Below are positions 1 to 6,695 of a stretch of 8,838 nucleotides of DNA, in pieces; position 1 is the first letter of the stretch, and each line of letters opens with the position of its first letter. The translations under genes were made by a program, and so were the position numbers. The notes beneath the pieces are model-generated. The model ran no database searches, was not told where the DNA came from, and worked only from the letters and a program-made list of their open reading frames with translations. The stretch is from Synergistaceae bacterium (GTDB taxonomy: Bacteria; Synergistota; Synergistia; Synergistales; Aminobacteriaceae). The stretch covers positions 1 to 8,838 of the forward strand of contig JAFSNU010000471.1 in the NCBI GenBank assembly GCA_017447325.1. Direction: 5' to 3'.

Positions 1-222
1 CAACTCTAAAACTAAATCTGCGCCGTTAGCTAAAGCCATCTCGGCACGCGCAAATTTATCAAGCAAAGCCGGATCGCCCCGTTGAGTAAAGTTCGACGAT
101 AAAACTATCACGCAGGCCGCGTCTTTAAATTTTGCCTTGGCAGTTTGCAGCATGTAAAGATGACCGTTATGAAACGGATTATACTCGGCTATAATGCCTA
201 TAATATTTTTTAAATCTTGCAT
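1..222 (-). CDS. tmcAL: TmcAL, tRNA(Met) cytidine acetate ligase (N-terminal part only)
   Basis: The reverse strand encodes the first 74 residues of a protein that runs off the window edge, with no stop in view. It starts with ATG (220-222) as MQDLKNIIGIIAEYNPFHNG and continues with SSNFTQRGDP and a DKFARAEMALANGADLV stretch. These match the TmcAL family (formerly YlbM, COG1323), including the HNGH form of the HxGH nucleotidyltransferase motif. Family members activate acetate with ATP and acetylate C34 of elongator tRNA-Met in the cytoplasm. The start lies directly after the rsmG stop codon, which ends at 223, so the two genes are almost certainly co-transcribed and probably translationally coupled. 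Only the nucleotide-binding N-terminus can be judged. Confidence 0.88.
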   Translation of the reverse strand, partial: MQDLKNIIGIIAEYNPFHNGHLYMLQTAKAKFKDAACVIVLSSNFTQRGDPALLDKFARAEMALANGADLVLEL

Positions 223-894
223 TTACTTAAAATTTTTTAAATTAAACCAAAATTTATTTGCCGCGTCGCCGGGCTTTCTCGGAAAAATTTTCGGGCAATG
301 CGCAACTTTATGCCAGATTAAAATACTTTTGGACGAATTATCTCCGCCGTAAAAATTTATCTCCGGCTCGCTCAGGCCTAAATAACGCCATTTATTATTA
401 ACTTGCTCAAGCTCTTGATTTAATTTCGCGCCCTTGAAAGTCAGCAAGCTGCCGCCGACTTGAACTAACGGCGATAATAACTCAGCTGTAATTCCCACGT
501 CGGCCACCGCACGAGCGCACGCTAAATTAAATCTCTCACGGTTTGAATTTAATTTAGCAAAATCTTCGCTGCGTGAGCAAATTACTTTAATATTTTTTAA
601 ATTTAAATTATCTATAATCTCCTGCGAAGCCCGGCACTTCTTGCCCACGCTGTCGAGCAAAATTATATTCAAGTCCGGCCTGCAAATTGCCCAGACTATA
701 CCCGGCAAGCCGCCGCCGCTGCCCACGTCTATAATCTCACTGCCCGAAGTCTCCGGCAAAAATTTTAAAGCTTCAAGGCCGTCTTGAATATGCGTGTCTA
801 AAATTTCTTTCGCGTCGCGCGTGCCGGTAAGTCTCACGCTTGTGCAGCTTGCCAAAAGCTCAGCATATTTTATTAAAGCCTGATTAGTGTCCAA
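223..894 (-). CDS. rsmG: RsmG, 16S rRNA (guanine-527-N7) methyltransferase
   Basis: A 223-residue Rossmann-fold SAM-dependent methyltransferase of the GidB/RsmG family, which methylates N7 of G527 of 16S rRNA (E. coli numbering). Visible hallmarks are motif I DVGSGGGLPGI (residues 56-66), LDSVGKKCR (80-88) at the end of the second strand, ARAVA (127-131), and the FPRKPG segment near the C-terminus that is typical of the family. Length is within the usual range, although the N-terminus is slightly short. The start appears to be TTG (892-894), with AGGAGAG (906-912) 11 nt upstream; no ATG or GTG fits. It is followed without a gap by tmcAL on the same strand and is divergent from the ankyrin-repeat gene. 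Confidence 0.95.
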   Translation of the reverse strand: MDTNQALIKYAELLASCTSVRLTGTRDAKEILDTHIQDGLEALKFLPETSGSEIIDVGSGGGLPGIVWAICRPDLNIILLDSVGKKCRASQEIIDNLNLKNIKVICSRSEDFAKLNSNRERFNLACARAVADVGITAELLSPLVQVGGSLLTFKGAKLNQELEQVNNKWRYLGLSEPEINFYGGDNSSKSILIWHKVAHCPKIFPRKPGDAANKFWFNLKNFK

Positions 895-937
895 AATTTT
901 TTAAACTCTCCTGAATTTATTAATATTTATTAATTTA

Positions 938-943
938 ATTATA
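938..943 (-). promoter_or_regulatory. Possible -10 element for rsmG-tmcAL
   Basis: The reverse strand reads TATAAT here, in the divergent spacer (895-1021), about 44 nt upstream of the rsmG start. No convincing -35 element sits at the right spacing. The spacer is almost pure A/T, so chance matches are likely. Confidence 0.25.
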
Positions 944-978
944 TAAAAATTTATTTTAAGTTTTTTAAAAATTTCAGT

Positions 979-984
979 TATAAT
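979..984 (+). promoter_or_regulatory. Possible -10 element for the ankyrin-repeat gene
   Basis: A perfect TATAAT lies 37 nt upstream of the TTG start. The best -35 in position (TTTAAG, 955-960) is poor, matching the consensus at three of six bases. The neighbouring AAAGGCAGG (1006-1014) is a reasonable ribosome binding site, 7 nt before the start. Confidence 0.4.
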
Positions 985-1021
985 GATAAAAATTTTTTTA
1001 CTTTGAAAGGCAGGTTTTATT

Positions 1022-1585
1022 TTGAAAAAACTCTTATTGTCTTCGCTGCTTGTATGTTTCATGCTGTCAGTCCCCGCTTACGCGCTCACTGAACACGAGT
1101 TCAAGGCCGTATGCAGGAGAGGTTCAGTTCAGGAACTCAGGGAAGTTATCAAGGCTAATCCAAATTTCGCAGAAATACGTTTCCGTGAGATGGACACGCC
1201 GCTTATTATAGCCGCTGATAAGATAACTAACCCTGAGTTCTTGCAGATCATAGTTGATACCGGCATCAACTTGAACGCTCAGAACGAGGACGGCGAGACT
1301 GCGTTAATGGAGCTTATGGACGAGCCGGTGAGCCTTGCATGCGTGAACGTCCTGCTCAAGGCAGGGGCGAACCCGAATGTAACTGACGAGGACGGGAAGA
1401 CCGCTTTGATGAAAGCTCTTGACGATGACTTGCCGCCTGACATTATCAGTGCTCTGCTCGACGCGGGAGCGGACGCAAAGCTCAGGGACAGGAAAGGCCG
1501 CGGCGTGATTGATCACTATTCGCGTAAGGCTTACAGGCTTCAGGGTACTGAAGTTATGAAGAGGCTTGAGGCTGCTGCAAAGTAA
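1022..1585 (+). CDS. Exported ankyrin-repeat protein
   Basis: A 187-residue protein with a clear Sec signal peptide: basic MKK, a hydrophobic core, and a likely signal peptidase I cut after AYA (residue 21). The mature part is almost all ankyrin repeats. A diverged first unit spans about 24-53, a second about 57-88, and two good units at about 91-124 and 124-157 start with DGETALM and DGKTALM and end in LLKAGANPNV and LLDAGADAKL. Ankyrin repeats bind proteins, so a periplasmic or surface binding role is inferred, with no known partner. The start is TTG with AAAGGCAGG upstream; MKK follows immediately, which supports it. The gene uses more G/C-ending codons than rsmG. It is followed in the same frame, after TAA, by the large secreted protein, so the two probably form one unit. 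Confidence 0.85.
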   Translation: MKKLLLSSLLVCFMLSVPAYALTEHEFKAVCRRGSVQELREVIKANPNFAEIRFREMDTPLIIAADKITNPEFLQIIVDTGINLNAQNEDGETALMELMDEPVSLACVNVLLKAGANPNVTDEDGKTALMKALDDDLPPDIISALLDAGADAKLRDRKGRGVIDHYSRKAYRLQGTEVMKRLEAAAK

Positions 1586-1618
1586 TTTTATTTTTTAATT
1601 AAGTGTCTTTTATGTGCC

Positions 1619-3646
1619 GTGTTACTAATTGCTATTGCAGTGCCGGCAAGCGCATACTCGTTGCTTTACTCGTTCTCTTCAGGTGATACTTTAGACCCAA
1701 GCGCAAATCCTACTTACGGCGTCGGACGCATTGACTTTATTGACTCCGGCGATCGTGAATATTATCCCGTTCCCGAAGTAATTTTCTCAAGCGATACGTG
1801 GGCTACCGCAGTTGGAAAGTTTAAGGCAATGGGCGGGAATAGAGAATATCTCTATGTCACCAGAACGGATAAGAAGGCCACTGCCAGTGCAAGCAGCACC
1901 ACGGGCTATATTATTTACAGCCCTGCGGGCGGCCTGACAGAAACAGCAAATTATGAGATAACTCTTCACTTTAACCCTGCAGCTTCTCTTGATATACTTT
2001 TGCCGCCGGATGAATATAACGGTTTAATTTACGCAATTGATCAGAACGGCAATTCAGATCCTGTGCTTAAAGCTTTTGATGCGCGCACCGGTTCAGAATA
2101 TATGAGCGTTGCACTTGACAAAGGCTATACCGAGCATAAGCTTGTCGCTCTGCTGCCGGACAGCTATAATTACGTTTATGTCTGGAGCTCAAAGCGCAGT
2201 GTAACAAGCGCCGACGGGTCTTATACTTCTATAAGCAGCGACATAACAGCATATGACCGCAGCACTCTTGCGAAAGTTGCTTATTATCCGCACGTCCGCA
2301 CCGGCTTTGACGTCACGGCTCAGAAGTCCGACGACGAGAAGACGGCCTCAGGCGCACTTAAACCTGAATTTGGACGCGGACTTGTCTATATAGCGAAGTC
2401 TCCGGACGACAGCACAAAGATGAAGTCACGGCTCGCTCTGGTAGTGTATGATGAAGACGCATCTACGGCAGCTAAACTTGTTGAAATAGACGAAGCTAAG
2501 TTAGAAGAAAAAGTTATCGTCACAAGTTCGGATATAAACGGCTGGAATATCGACATCGAGTCGCCGATGCCGGATTACTTGGGCGGAGTTTATTTCCAGT
2601 GCTACTCAGGCGACCTTGACGGTTCAATTAACTCCAAAAATCAGGCGTCAGCTAATGGAACTACACTCGTGTATCATTTACCATATGACAGCGGCAGCAA
2701 TGCTTACAGCAAATTGCTTCAGTGCCCCGAGAGCGGTGTACATACTACTTCCGAGCTTGTCGTCCCGGACGGCACACGCAAGGGACAGATACTTGTATAT
2801 AAGACCGCAGCCGGAACGGACACGACTGAATATACTGACAATCAGATAAGAGTTTATGTCTGGACGGGCAGAAATACCGGCAGTTATATAATAGAAGAGA
2901 TCACTGATCCAAACGATAAGCCTCTTGGTGCTGAAGTTGAAAAGCCTTACCCTGACGGTGACGGCTCAAACGGCCTGTTCTTCATGCTTGAGCGTAAGGT
3001 AGCGAGCGGCGACGAGGCGGATTCACTTTACCACTGGATCGGCTATACACATTACGCTGAACCCGTATGGCAGTCCGGGGCCGAGCTTGAGATTGAACTC
3101 GCAACAGCTCCTAAAGATGACGACGGCAATTTCTATTTTGTGAACGTAACGTCGAGCGTTGACAGCACGGCTAAGACCGGCGTCTCAGTACTCGATCTGC
3201 GCAAATGTTATTATGTTGATACGGACAGATGGACTACAGCACTCACTCAAAATCTCGGGAGCTTTGACGTTCCGAAGTCCATATTTGACAAAGACCCCAA
3301 TGACCCGAACGCTATGCCGATTGAGAGACTTCAAAGCGAGTTCGGCTTCTATCTTGATGAGGACGACCCGTACGACGCGCTGTTTGTCGGAGCTGGTCCT
3401 GCCGGCGGAGACTTCAGGTTAACCGTCATGGACTGGGCAACAAGAAACACAAGCTTAAAACCGCTTGTCATTTACTCTGCCGCTGACATGGGCGGATACG
3501 CAGGCATCGCCGGAATGATCAAGTTCACTGAGACATATAGCTCCGGCGGTTCAAGCAGCGGATGTAACGCAGGCTTCGGCGGATTATTAGGATTGATGTT
3601 CATGTTCCCGGTAATTTCGGCCTGCAGGTCAAAGTTCAGGAAGTAA
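1619..3646 (+). CDS. Large secreted protein with Synergist-CTERM sorting signal
   Basis: A 675-residue exported protein of unknown function. The N-terminus is a signal peptide ending in VPASA. The C-terminus has the layout of the Synergist-CTERM sorting domain: a Ser/Gly linker (about 642-648), Cys649 within GCNAGFGG, a hydrophobic segment to about 669, and a basic RSKFRK tail. This suggests processing and anchoring at the cell envelope. The body is Asp/Gly/Ser/Thr-rich with recurring beta-strand pieces such as LIYAIDQNG...LKAFDARTG (about 136-158) and YVYVW...ITAYDRSTL (about 185-217), which resemble beta-propeller blades; this is inference. The start is uncertain. GTG at 1619 gives a signal peptide without a basic n-region. 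An in-frame ATT at 1598 would give (M)KCLLCAVLLIAIAVPASA, a better one. Neither has a clear ribosome binding site, so coupling to the upstream gene is possible. An intrinsic terminator follows. Confidence 0.82.
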   Translation: MLLIAIAVPASAYSLLYSFSSGDTLDPSANPTYGVGRIDFIDSGDREYYPVPEVIFSSDTWATAVGKFKAMGGNREYLYVTRTDKKATASASSTTGYIIYSPAGGLTETANYEITLHFNPAASLDILLPPDEYNGLIYAIDQNGNSDPVLKAFDARTGSEYMSVALDKGYTEHKLVALLPDSYNYVYVWSSKRSVTSADGSYTSISSDITAYDRSTLAKVAYYPHVRTGFDVTAQKSDDEKTASGALKPEFGRGLVYIAKSPDDSTKMKSRLALVVYDEDASTAAKLVEIDEAKLEEKVIVTSSDINGWNIDIESPMPDYLGGVYFQCYSGDLDGSINSKNQASANGTTLVYHLPYDSGSNAYSKLLQCPESGVHTTSELVVPDGTRKGQILVYKTAAGTDTTEYTDNQIRVYVWTGRNTGSYIIEEITDPNDKPLGAEVEKPYPDGDGSNGLFFMLERKVASGDEADSLYHWIGYTHYAEPVWQSGAELEIELATAPKDDDGNFYFVNVTSSVDSTAKTGVSVLDLRKCYYVDTDRWTTALTQNLGSFDVPKSIFDKDPNDPNAMPIERLQSEFGFYLDEDDPYDALFVGAGPAGGDFRLTVMDWATRNTSLKPLVIYSAADMGGYAGIAGMIKFTETYSSGGSSSGCNAGFGGLLGLMFMFPVISACRSKFRK

Positions 3647-3660
3647 TTAAATTTTAGCTC

Positions 3661-3694
3661 TCTCCCCTGTGAGTGATTGCAGGGGAGATTTTTT
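3661..3694 (+). terminator. Rho-independent terminator after the secreted-protein genes
   Basis: A perfect 9-bp GC-rich stem, TCTCCCCTG (3661-3669) with CAGGGGAGA (3680-3688), has a 10-nt loop and is followed by six T residues (3689-3694). It starts 14 nt after the stop codon and separates the secreted pair from the translation operon. Confidence 0.93.
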
Positions 3695-3741
3695 ATAATT
3701 TAAAATTATTTTAAATTAAAGATTAAGTATAATAAAAATGC

Positions 3742-3769
3742 TTGACAAATATAAAACGAGTTTTATAAT
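3742..3769 (+). promoter_or_regulatory. Consensus housekeeping promoter for the ylxM-ffh operon
   Basis: TTGACA (3742-3747) and TATAAT (3764-3769) are both perfect sigma-70-type hexamers with a 16-bp spacer. Transcription should begin near 3776, giving a leader of about 50 nt before ylxM. It is the only promoter in the window with two perfect elements, as expected for a strongly expressed ribosomal and secretion operon. Confidence 0.88.
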
Positions 3770-3827
3770 GATTTTTAAATTTTAAAAAAATTTTAGAACG
3801 CATGAACAGCTGGAAATTAAAATAAAA

Positions 3828-4169
3828 TTGGAGAATAATAAATTAGATTTAAATTTAGATTTAGATAGTGAGAAGTTAAAGCGCCGAGTTTATTTAAATT
3901 TGCTCTATGATTTTTATTCACCGCTCTTAACTGAGAGACAGCGCAATGTTTATGAGTTAATAGAATTTTCGGATTTAGCTCCGGCTGAAACCGCAAGGGC
4001 GTTGGGAGTGAGCCGTCAAGCAGTTCATATTTTGCAGCAAAGAATTATTAAAAGGCTTGAAAGCATTGAAAAGAAACTGCACTTCGCCGAGACGATGCAG
4101 AAGCTCGAGGCAAAAGTTAAAGCTCTTGAGGACGAGAACGAGAGATTAAGAAAGGATTTAAATGTTTGA
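3828..4169 (+). CDS. ylxM: YlxM-family HTH protein, SRP-associated
   Basis: A 113-residue protein of the YlxM/p13 family, which is encoded next to ffh in many bacteria and has been linked to the signal recognition particle. The family core is clear: YLNLLYDFYSPLLTERQRNVYEL (about 22-44), then a sigma-like helix-turn-helix with APAETARALGVSRQAVH (about 51-67). The C-terminus (about 80-111) is a predicted coiled coil with leucine spacing (LEAKVKALEDENERLRKDL). The only in-frame start upstream of the core is TTG at 3828. It has a weak ribosome binding site, and a seven-codon ORF (3802-3825) stops 2 nt before it. The end overlaps the ffh start by 8 nt (ATGTTTGA), which indicates translational coupling. 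Confidence 0.88.
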   Translation: MENNKLDLNLDLDSEKLKRRVYLNLLYDFYSPLLTERQRNVYELIEFSDLAPAETARALGVSRQAVHILQQRIIKRLESIEKKLHFAETMQKLEAKVKALEDENERLRKDLNV

Positions 4170-5505
4170 GAATTTAAAAGATAAACTTGAAAGCGTAATA
4201 GCTAAACTGCGAAGCAAAGGCAAGCTGTCTGAAGCCGATATAGATTTGGCCTTGAGAGAGCTGCGCAAGTCTTTGCTCGAGGCCGACGTTGATTTTAAAA
4301 TCACGCGGGATATTATCGCAAAAATCCGTGAACGCGCCGTTAAGTTAGACGTTTTAGAATCTATCAGCGCGACGCAGCATATCTCAACTATCGTCTATGA
4401 AGAATTAATAAATTTAATGGGCGAGCCAGCGCCGCTAATAATTTCGCCAAAGCCTCCGACAGTGATTTTAATGGCAGGCTTGCAAGGCAGCGGCAAGACG
4501 ACGACAACTGTAAAGCTTGCGAGAAAATTAAAATCAAGTCATAACCCGCTTGTGGTTGCGTGCGACTTGAGAAGACCGGCAGCTGTCGATCAGTTAAAAG
4601 TTCTTGCTGAAGCTTCGGGAATTTCGTTTTACGGCCCGGCAAGCGACAAAGAAAAAGATGTATTAAAAGTAGTAGAGGGCTGTAAAAAATTTGCTGAAGC
4701 TCACATGAATGATGTGATTTTATTAGACACAGCCGGAAGACTGCATATAGACGAGGAGTTAATGGCTGAGCTCGCGAGCATCGCAAAAATTTTGCCGCCG
4801 CATGAAAAACTTTTAGTCGCTGACTCGATGATGGGACAGGAAGCCGTTAATGTTGCTAAGTCGTTTCACGAGTTATTAACTTTAACCGGAGTAATTTTAA
4901 CGAAGCTTGACGGCGATACTCGAGGCGGAAGCGCGCTGGCTATAAGAGCGGTAACTGGCGTGCCGGTGAAATTTGCAGGAGTCGGCGAGAACACGGACGC
5001 TTTAGAAGTCTTTGACGCAAAGCGCATGGCCGGAAGAATTATGGGCATGGGCGATATACAAGGCTTGTTTGAGAAAGTCCAGGCCGCCGGAATAGATGCT
5101 GATGCTGAGAAGATCGCAAAGACTTTAAAGGGCAAGAAGGGCTTTACGCTTGAGACGCTTTTAATGCAGTTTGAGCAGATTGAAAAGATGGGACCGCTGG
5201 GCAAAGTCATGGAGATGATCCCGGGCTTCAGCAAGTTAAAAAATTTTAAAGCTGATGATTTAGATAATTCTATAATCGCGCATAATAAAGCTATTATTTT
5301 ATCAATGACGCCTGAGGAGCGCCGCAATCCGGCTGTGATAAAGGGCTCGAGGCGCAGGCGCATAGCTTTAGGCTCAGGCACGTCTGTTCAAATGGTCAAT
5401 CAGCTTTTAGCGCAGTACGAGCAGATGAAGAAATTATTTAAGACTTTAGGCTCGGGCAATAAAAGCGCGCTGCGAAATTTCTTTAGTGGGAAGTTTAAGT
5501 TTTAA
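4162..5505 (+). CDS. ffh: Ffh, signal recognition particle GTPase (SRP54)
   Basis: A full-length 447-residue SRP54 homologue. With the SRP RNA it binds signal sequences of nascent membrane proteins and docks ribosomes to FtsY. The N domain is about 1-95. The G domain shows GLQGSGKT (P-loop, 106-113), DLRRPA (135-140), DTAGR (189-193), TKLDGD (247-252) and GVGE (273-276). The Met-rich M domain (about 325-435) contains MQFEQIEKMGPLGKVMEMIPG and the RNA-binding RRRRIALGSGT (397-407). All key motifs are intact. The ATG start is preceded by AAAGG about 6 nt upstream, inside the end of ylxM. No SRP RNA gene was recognised in the window. An A/T-run spacer of 56 nt (5506-5561) separates ffh from the rpsP ribosome binding site. 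Confidence 0.98.
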   Translation: MFENLKDKLESVIAKLRSKGKLSEADIDLALRELRKSLLEADVDFKITRDIIAKIRERAVKLDVLESISATQHISTIVYEELINLMGEPAPLIISPKPPTVILMAGLQGSGKTTTTVKLARKLKSSHNPLVVACDLRRPAAVDQLKVLAEASGISFYGPASDKEKDVLKVVEGCKKFAEAHMNDVILLDTAGRLHIDEELMAELASIAKILPPHEKLLVADSMMGQEAVNVAKSFHELLTLTGVILTKLDGDTRGGSALAIRAVTGVPVKFAGVGENTDALEVFDAKRMAGRIMGMGDIQGLFEKVQAAGIDADAEKIAKTLKGKKGFTLETLLMQFEQIEKMGPLGKVMEMIPGFSKLKNFKADDLDNSIIAHNKAIILSMTPEERRNPAVIKGSRRRRIALGSGTSVQMVNQLLAQYEQMKKLFKTLGSGNKSALRNFFSGKFKF

Positions 5506-5581
5506 AATTAAAATTTTAAATTTAATATTTAAAATTTAATTAATATAATTTAAAGCATTTTAGGAGGTGCTTTTTCGTACT

Positions 5582-5848
5582 ATGGCAGTGAGAATTCGTT
5601 TGTCGCGTCAGGGCAAGAAGAAAGCCCCGTTTTACAGACTGGTAGTCGCGGACTCGAGAGCTCCGAGAGACGGAAAGTTTATTGAGCTGATTGGGACTTA
5701 TAATCCCATGACTGATCCGGCAGCTGTGACTATCGACGAGGACAGAGCGTTATATTGGCTTGGACAGGGAGCTTCGCCGTCCGACACGGCGCGCGGACTT
5801 TTAAAGAAGCAGGGTATTTGGGAAAAATTTGAAGCTAAGAAGGCTTAA
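5582..5848 (+). CDS. rpsP: 30S ribosomal protein S16
   Basis: An 88-residue S16, a primary 16S rRNA-binding protein needed for 30S assembly. The start MAVRIRLSRQGKKKAPFYRL and the following VVADSRAPRDGKFIELIGTYNP are family signatures, and length is normal. I place the start at ATG 5582. A longer version from GTG at 5567 would begin inside the Shine-Dalgarno sequence AGGAGGTG (5562-5569) and add residues not seen in S16. The gap between the SD and ATG is long, about 12 nt. It is followed by a second A/T-run spacer and khpA, an order (ffh-rpsP-khpA-rimM-trmD-rplS) common in Gram-positive bacteria and several other phyla. Confidence 0.97.
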   Translation: MAVRIRLSRQGKKKAPFYRLVVADSRAPRDGKFIELIGTYNPMTDPAAVTIDEDRALYWLGQGASPSDTARGLLKKQGIWEKFEAKKA

Positions 5849-5930
5849 AATTTTTAATTTTTAATATTAAATTTTTTTAAAATTTTTTTAAATTACTTCG
5901 AAAACCGCTAAAAAAATAGGAGGTGCCACA

Positions 5931-6173
5931 ATGGTCAATTACAAAGAGCTTGTCGAGTTCATCGTTAAACACCTTGTCACTCAGCCTGATGCCGTCATCG
6001 TGGAAAAGAGTGATGAAGAGAGCGGGACTAAAGTTTTGATCCGCGTTGCCCATGAAGACGTGGGACGCATCATCGGGAAGCGGGGTGCGACGATCAATTC
6101 CATTAGGCTCCTGGCCAAGGCGGCAGCCGTCAAGGCCGGAGAGCGGGTTGACGTCGATATTGTCGAGGAGTAG
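5931..6173 (+). CDS. khpA: KhpA-family KH-domain RNA-binding protein
   Basis: An 80-residue single-KH protein (the YlqC/KhpA family) that binds RNA and in other bacteria works with KhpB/Jag. The KH signature is complete: VGRIIGKRGATINSIRLL, with the GxxG loop GKRG at residues 49-52. It starts at ATG with an excellent AGGAGGTG (5918-5925) 5 nt upstream. Codon use is much richer in C-ending codons (GCC, ATC, GTC) than the adjoining rimM, which fits strong expression. Its 3' end overlaps the probable rimM start. Confidence 0.95.
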   Translation: MVNYKELVEFIVKHLVTQPDAVIVEKSDEESGTKVLIRVAHEDVGRIIGKRGATINSIRLLAKAAAVKAGERVDVDIVEE

Positions 6174-6693
6174 TGAGTGCGCTAAAATTCTAATTGGACG
6201 CGTGACTGCGGCGCATGGGCTTAAAGGCTCGTTATGCGTTATGCCTTTGACTGATTTTCCGGAGCGTTTTAATAATATGCAAAGTTTAAAGCTTTATGAC
6301 TTAAATAATAATTTTTATAAAGAAATTAAAATTTTAAATGTCAAAGCTGTTGAAAATAAAAATATTTTGTTGATTAAAACGGACTTGAATGATCGGAACG
6401 AGGCCGAGGCTTGCGTCGGTATGAATATTTTTATTGACGCCAATGAGCGCGTGGAACTTCCGCCTGATACTTTCTGGATTGACGACCTGCTCGGCCTGAG
6501 GGTTGAAGATCTGGACGGCAATGCCTTAGGGATAATTGCAGATTTAATTCAAGCGGGAGCAGGCGAGCTTTATGAGATTCGTGATCCTGACGGCAGGCTG
6601 CATTATATACCAGCTGTCTCGGAATTTGTGAAAGAAATTAATCTTGAAGCAGGCTTGATTAAAGTTAAATTAATAGAAGGGCTTTGGGATTAA
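6160..6693 (+). CDS. rimM: RimM, 16S rRNA/30S maturation factor
   Basis: RimM binds S19 and helps mature the 3' domain (head) of 16S rRNA. The N-terminal barrel has ILIGRVTAAHGLKGSLCV (10-27) and TDFPERF (31-37). The C-terminal PRC barrel has FWIDDLLGLRVEDLDGNALG (105-124) and ends in VKLIEGLWD. From TTG at 6160 it is 177 residues, a normal size, overlapping khpA by 14 nt. The start is not secure. An in-frame ATG at 6046 would put a 38-residue out-of-frame extension through khpA and is not credible. GTG at 6173, overlapping the khpA stop, would give the natural-looking MSALK but in the wrong frame unless the AAAA run at 6184-6187 had one more A. The frame is open from the start of the domain to the stop. 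Confidence 0.93.
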   Translation: MSRSSECAKILIGRVTAAHGLKGSLCVMPLTDFPERFNNMQSLKLYDLNNNFYKEIKILNVKAVENKNILLIKTDLNDRNEAEACVGMNIFIDANERVELPPDTFWIDDLLGLRVEDLDGNALGIIADLIQAGAGELYEIRDPDGRLHYIPAVSEFVKEINLEAGLIKVKLIEGLWD

Positions 6694-6695
6694 TT

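Noticed and set aside
4866..5381. Long reverse-strand ORF opposite ffh
   Set aside because: It is the antisense shadow of a fully conserved GTPase gene, with no family features of its own. The reverse ORFs at 4388-4786, 7487-7735 and 7800-8114 are rejected likewise.
5544..5549. TATAAT upstream of rpsP as an internal promoter
   Set aside because: It is embedded in nearly pure A/T spacer without a -35 match at proper spacing, so it is not distinguishable from background.
5567..5581. GTG start of rpsP at 5567
   Set aside because: It falls inside the Shine-Dalgarno sequence, and S16 proteins begin at the MAVRIRL encoded from 5582.
6046..6159. N-terminal extension of rimM from ATG 6046
   Set aside because: It lies entirely within khpA in another frame, and the extra residues do not belong to the RimM family.
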